Assembly: GCA_910589075.1 (NCBI GenBank)
Contig: CAJUSK010000034.1
Coordinates: forward strand, 186,001-250,000
Length of the DNA: 64,000 nt
Direction: 5' to 3'
Origin: an uncultured Lachnospiraceae bacterium
Lineage (GTDB): Bacteria > Bacillota > Clostridia > Lachnospirales > Lachnospiraceae
A model generated the notes under the pieces. That model did no database searches. It had not been told where the DNA came from and was given only the letters and a program-made list of their open reading frames with translations. The number at the start of each line of letters is the position of its first letter. Position 1 is the stretch's first letter. A program made the position numbers and the translations under genes. Positions 60,806-64,000 of the stretch are shown here, in pieces.

Positions 60806-62021
60806 TAAGATGCTGACGCTGGAGGCGTTTGAGGAAGCCTCTGAAATCGTCAAAAAAGTGACGTTGGAGACAAAGCTTGTATACAGCGATTATCTCAGCA
60901 GGCAGACCGGGAACAAAGTGTATTTAAAACCGGAAAACATGCAGTTTACAGGAGCTTATAAAGTGCGTGGCGCCTATTATAAAATGAGTACCCTCAGTGA
61001 AGAAGAGCGGCAGAAAGGATTGATTACCGCATCGGCGGGCAATCATGCCCAGGGGGTGGCTTATGCGGCCAAATGTTACGGGGCCGGAGCGACCATCGTC
61101 ATGCCTACCACCACCCCTCTGATGAAAGTGACAAGAACCAAAAGCTATGGCGCGGAAGTGGTACTCTATGGGGATGTATATGATGAAGCCTGTGCGCATG
61201 CGCTGGAACTGGCCGCAGAGCACGGTTATACTTTCATTCATCCCTTTGACGATGAGGCTGTGGCCACCGGGCAGGGTACCATAGCCATGGAAATATTCAA
61301 GGAACTACCGTTGGTGGACTATATTCTGGTACCCATCGGCGGCGGCGGGCTGGCCACAGGCGTATCCACACTGGCCAAGCTGCTCAATCCCAAGATTCAG
61401 GTAATCGGAGTGGAGCCTGCGGGCGCTAACTGTATGCAGACCTCTCTGGAAAACGGAAAGGTAACGACTCTTTCCGGTGTCAGCACCATAGCGGACGGTA
61501 CAGCCGTCAAAACGCCGGGTACAAAGATTTTCCCCTATATACAGGAAAATCTGGACGGTATACTGACTGTGGATGACAAAGAGTTGGTTGTTTCGTTTCT
61601 GGATATGGTGGAAAACCATAAAATGGTGGTGGAAAATTCCGGCCTGCTGACAGTGGCGGCGCTGAAGCAGCTGAAACCGGAGAATAAAAAGGTGGTTTCC
61701 ATTCTGAGCGGCGGCAATATGGATATTATTACCATGTCCTCTGTGGTGCAGCAGGGCCTGATTTTCCGGGATCGGATTTTCTCCGTTTCCGTACTGCTGC
61801 CGGATAAACCGGGAGAACTTTGCAGAGTGGCTTCGGTGATTGCCAGAGAAAACGGCAATGTGATCAAGCTGGAGCATAATCAGTTCGTGTCCACCAACAG
61901 AAGTGCGGCTGTGGAACTGCGTATTACAATGGAAGCCTTTGGCACGGAGCATAAAAACCAGATTATTGCCGCACTGGAACAGGGAAATTATCAACCCAAA
62001 GTTGTAGCTACAAGTATCTGA
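60798..62021 (+). CDS. ilvA: threonine ammonia-lyase with ACT domain
   Basis: A 407-residue PLP enzyme that deaminates threonine to 2-oxobutyrate. The PLP lysine is in FTGAYKVRGAYYK, the phosphate loop GGGGLATGVS and SAGNHAQGVAYAAK. Residues 330-407 form one ACT domain (SVLLPDKPGELCRVASVIAR), indicating allosteric control. This TdcB-like plus ACT form is common in Clostridia. Two ATGs are close; the one at 60798 has AGGGGAG at 9 bases. It overlaps ftsY by 8 bases, an unusual partner. Confidence 0.93.
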   Translation: MSDKMLTLEAFEEASEIVKKVTLETKLVYSDYLSRQTGNKVYLKPENMQFTGAYKVRGAYYKMSTLSEEERQKGLITASAGNHAQGVAYAAKCYGAGATIVMPTTTPLMKVTRTKSYGAEVVLYGDVYDEACAHALELAAEHGYTFIHPFDDEAVATGQGTIAMEIFKELPLVDYILVPIGGGGLATGVSTLAKLLNPKIQVIGVEPAGANCMQTSLENGKVTTLSGVSTIADGTAVKTPGTKIFPYIQENLDGILTVDDKELVVSFLDMVENHKMVVENSGLLTVAALKQLKPENKKVVSILSGGNMDIITMSSVVQQGLIFRDRIFSVSVLLPDKPGELCRVASVIARENGNVIKLEHNQFVSTNRSAAVELRITMEAFGTEHKNQIIAALEQGNYQPKVVATSI

Positions 62022-62166
62022 CCGGATGGGTTTTCCGGGATGTTTGCCGGTTACGGTATTCCTTTTGCGGATGTCTGTATAGGTTTGTGCAAGGATGGAC
62101 AATCTGATGAAAAGGAAGCCGTGCAGACAGGCAGGGCTTTGGGAACCGGAAAGGAACAAAACAGAA

Positions 62167-63033
62167 ATGACTGTGAAGGATATAAAGCGAAAATGTCTGA
62201 ATTACTGTATGATTACGCTGGCAGCAGGTATTTACGCGGCAGGAGTCAGCCTCTTTTTGGACCCGAATAATCTGGCGCCGGGCGGGATTACGGGTATTGC
62301 CATACTCATTAACCGCCTCACCGGAATCGGGACCGGTATGTTGATTCTGTTGCTGAATGTACCATTGATTCTGTTGGGTATCTGGAAATTTGGATGGAAG
62401 TTTATACTCTCTACATTTTATGCCATTTTTGCCATTTCCATAGCGACAGATATACTGGCGCCGATGGGTGCGGTGACGGGGGACCCCCTGCTGGCGGCGG
62501 TGGCAGGCGGCACACTGGTGGCGGTGGCGTTGGGGATGGTGTTTCGGACAGGGGCGACAACCGGTGGCATGGATATTGTGATTAAAGTATTGCGGATTCG
62601 TTATCCCCATATGCGTACAGGCTCTCTGTTTTTAATAACAGATGTTATGATTGCGTCTCTGTCAGGACTTGTGTTCGGGAATGTGGATGTGGTTTTATAT
62701 GCGCTGATTGCGGTGTTTGTCATGTCCGCTGTAATGGACAGAGTTCTCTATGGAACAGACGAGGCAAAACTGATTTATATTATCAGCGACAGCCCGGATC
62801 AGATTGCGCAGCGGATTCTGGGCGAAATAGACATCGGCGTTACGTATCTGCAGGGAAAAGGTGCTTACAGCAGTCAGAATAAAAAAGTGATTATGTGTGT
62901 GACGAAAAAGCAGCAGGCCCCTGGAATCGAAAGCATTATCAAGGAAGAAGACCCCCGTGCGTTTATGATTATCTCAAGTGCTTCCGAGATATACGGGGAG
63001 GGCTATAAAAATATTTTTGCGGACAAAATATAA
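62167..63033 (+). CDS. YitT family membrane protein
   Basis: A membrane protein of 288 residues from this start. It has about five transmembrane segments of the YitT/DUF161 type (LFLDPNNLAPGGITGIAILI, VALGMVFRTGATTGGMDIVI) and a C-terminal DUF2179 domain (GVTYLQGKGAYSSQNKKVIM). Function unknown; possibly transport. Upstream in-frame ATGs at 62095 and 62107 exist; 62167 with AAAGGAA and family-typical N-terminus seems best, but this is uncertain. Its stop is 3 bases from the opposing gene. Confidence 0.85.
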   Translation: MTVKDIKRKCLNYCMITLAAGIYAAGVSLFLDPNNLAPGGITGIAILINRLTGIGTGMLILLLNVPLILLGIWKFGWKFILSTFYAIFAISIATDILAPMGAVTGDPLLAAVAGGTLVAVALGMVFRTGATTGGMDIVIKVLRIRYPHMRTGSLFLITDVMIASLSGLVFGNVDVVLYALIAVFVMSAVMDRVLYGTDEAKLIYIISDSPDQIAQRILGEIDIGVTYLQGKGAYSSQNKKVIMCVTKKQQAPGIESIIKEEDPRAFMIISSASEIYGEGYKNIFADKI

Positions 63034-63036
63034 TAT

Positions 63037-63399
63037 TTATGCCGGAAAATAATATACGGTGCCAAAGGCCGAGATTTCCGAATCGGCCTCACATGCCGTA
63101 TGGAAGGTATCGCTGTGGGAATACCCCTGGTCACGCAGATAGGCTTCAAAAATCTGCTGTGTACCCGGATTGGCGGCGATTTCCGCACCATCCGCATTCA
63201 GGACTCTGACACTCATGTCCTGCCCGTTCATAATCGGGCCGATCAGTATATTTTCGCAATTCTGGACAAAATTTCTGTGCGAGATGGATTTGTACAGATC
63301 GCTGGTAAACTGCATCTGGTTGTGAACCGGGTCATAAATCAGATAGTTTTTTTCTGTATGCCGTTCCGATTTGTGATATTTCTTAAAAATCATTTCCAT
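63037..63399 (-). CDS. small uncharacterised protein
   Basis: A 120-residue soluble protein (MEMIFKKYHKSERHTEKNYL, DPVHNQMQFTSDLYKSISHR). I do not recognise a family. It has no signal or membrane segment, and the C-terminal half (EAYLRDQGYSHSDTF) looks helical. ATG 63399 has GGAGG 9 bases upstream; a GTG at 63408 would start inside that site. The right arm of an inverted repeat overlaps the ribosome binding site. Confidence 0.65.
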   Translation of the reverse strand: MEMIFKKYHKSERHTEKNYLIYDPVHNQMQFTSDLYKSISHRNFVQNCENILIGPIMNGQDMSVRVLNADGAEIAANPGTQQIFEAYLRDQGYSHSDTFHTACEADSEISAFGTVYYFPA

Positions 63400-63410
63400 A
63401 CCTGCCACCT

Positions 63411-63433
63411 CCTGATATAGATACTATATCAGG
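63411..63433. promoter_or_regulatory. perfect inverted repeat at the ribosome binding site
   Basis: CCTGATATAG and CTATATCAGG (10 bases each, 3-base loop). On the minus strand it ends in the AGGAGG site of the 63037-63399 gene, so folding in RNA could hide translation. On the plus strand the stem is followed by seven T residues and could terminate transcription arriving from YitT. Confidence 0.65.
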
Positions 63434-63450
63434 CATTTTTTTATACTTAA

Positions 63451-63501
63451 ATAATAAATATTGCTTTGATTATTGCAAAAAATGCTGTTTTATGGCATAC
63501 T
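63451..63501. promoter_or_regulatory. divergent promoters sharing one TTGCAA box
   Basis: TTGCAA (63473-63478) is self-complementary. On the plus strand CATACT (63496-63501) follows after 17 bases; on the minus strand TATTAT (63456-63451) follows after 16. Both the AraC-type gene and the small gene could start here and compete. Confidence 0.5.
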
Positions 63502-63577
63502 ATCGAAAAACAGGCTGACGGACTGTACAGAACATAGGTTGTCGGTAAACGGGACTTTTGAGGAGACGTGACAGGTG

Positions 63578-64000
63578 ATGGAAAATTATGAAAAAACAGG
63601 GTATTTGCGGGAACCGTTCAGACTGTTTCACTTAAAGGACAGCCATGGCGGGGAAATGCAGCTTCACTATCACGATTTTTATAAGATGATCGTGTTTTAT
63701 GGCGGGAATGTGCGGTATATGATAGAGGGCAAGTCCTATGTGCTGGAGCCGGGGGACATTGTTCTGGTGAACCGGTTTGATATACACAGGCCCACCATAG
63801 ACAGTGCGGTGCCCTATGAGAGGACGGTGTTGTATATATCTGCGGATTGCCTGGAGAACTGCCGGGCCCCCGGCTATGATTCTCTGTTTTGCTTTTCCCA
63901 GGCGGCCGAGAAAAAATCCTATGTTCTGCGGGTGGAAGATCTGGGGGACACAGAAGCCGGAAGACTGCTGGACAGAATGAAGGCAGGCGGGGACGGGTAT
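63578..64000 (+). CDS. AraC family regulator, N-terminal part
   Basis: The first 141 residues of a gene that leaves the window; the frame is open to the end. It starts MENYEKTGYLREPFRLFHLK and contains a cupin-type ligand-binding domain (MQLHYHDFYKMIVFYGGNV, VLEPGDIVLVNRFDIHRP), as in AraC-type regulators. The DNA-binding helix-turn-helix would lie beyond base 64000. AGGAG precedes the ATG at a long spacing. Its ligand is unknown. Confidence 0.8.
   Translation, partial: MENYEKTGYLREPFRLFHLKDSHGGEMQLHYHDFYKMIVFYGGNVRYMIEGKSYVLEPGDIVLVNRFDIHRPTIDSAVPYERTVLYISADCLENCRAPGYDSLFCFSQAAEKKSYVLRVEDLGDTEAGRLLDRMKAGGDGY

Overview
The window looks like chromosomal DNA from a Gram-positive member of the Clostridia, most probably family Lachnospiraceae. 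The evidence is the GC-moderate coding sequence with GGAGG-type ribosome binding sites, the gene order (priA-def-fmt-yugP-rsmB-rlmN-prpC-prkC-rsgA and yceD-rpmF-plsX-acpP-rnc-smc-ftsY), a Rex repressor, a meso-DAP-type MurE, a YugP peptidase and a GGGtGRT-family protein. I cannot name a species. No rRNA, tRNA, CRISPR array, transposase or phage gene was seen.

Layout. 1-4110: end of an NADP isocitrate dehydrogenase gene facing an ABC-F protein, then rex (with a probable Rex operator over its own promoter) and a coiled-coil protein of unknown function. 4114-11270: tandem hairpin repeats, then nnr-alr-mazF, a metallo-beta-lactamase lipoprotein, a CBS/CorC protein, yebC, a zinc-ribbon/CFI-box protein and a small acidic protein. 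11350-16710: a block of hairpin repeats, a TepA-like ClpP protease, a two-gene ABC importer lacking its binding protein, argH and asd. 16738-24791: two c-di-GMP-type proteins with degenerate GGDEF motifs flank a DUF234-type ATPase (degenerate at both catalytic sites), topoisomerase III and a left-handed beta-helix protein. 25021-29946: a COG2984/4120/1101-type importer, then a strongly codon-biased pair: an IscU-like scaffold and a GGGtGRT protein of unknown function. 29947-32483: an AT-richer accessory patch with hicAB and a proline/glycine-repeat DUF4397 protein, possibly sporulation-controlled.

32484-45702 is a tight housekeeping run (murE, priA, def, fmt, yugP, rsmB, rlmN, prpC, prkC, rsgA, dus) with many start/stop overlaps, followed by a 1365-residue BspA-type leucine-rich-repeat protein and an aldo/keto reductase. 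51009-53300 is an accessory patch holding a possible immunity protein, a small lipoprotein and a fused Imm26-Imm51 polyimmunity protein with no toxin. 53366-62021 is the lipid/ribosome/secretion operon (yceD, rpmF, plsX, acpP, rnc, smc, ftsY, ilvA). The window ends with a YitT membrane protein, an unrecognised small gene and the start of an AraC-type regulator.

The most distinctive non-coding signal is a family of short hairpins. A 41-bp unit with outer arms ACAATAG/CTATTGT and a GCGAAGC tip occurs at 4114-4236 (three tandem copies plus a variant), 11606, 24949 and 51527. A separate 116-bp unit, tandemly duplicated at 11377-11608, contains three hairpins, one with the same GCGAAGC tip. All lie between genes, in regions upstream of coding starts.

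Starts were chosen by ribosome-binding-site spacing. Functional calls rest on recognised motifs read by eye; no database search was run.
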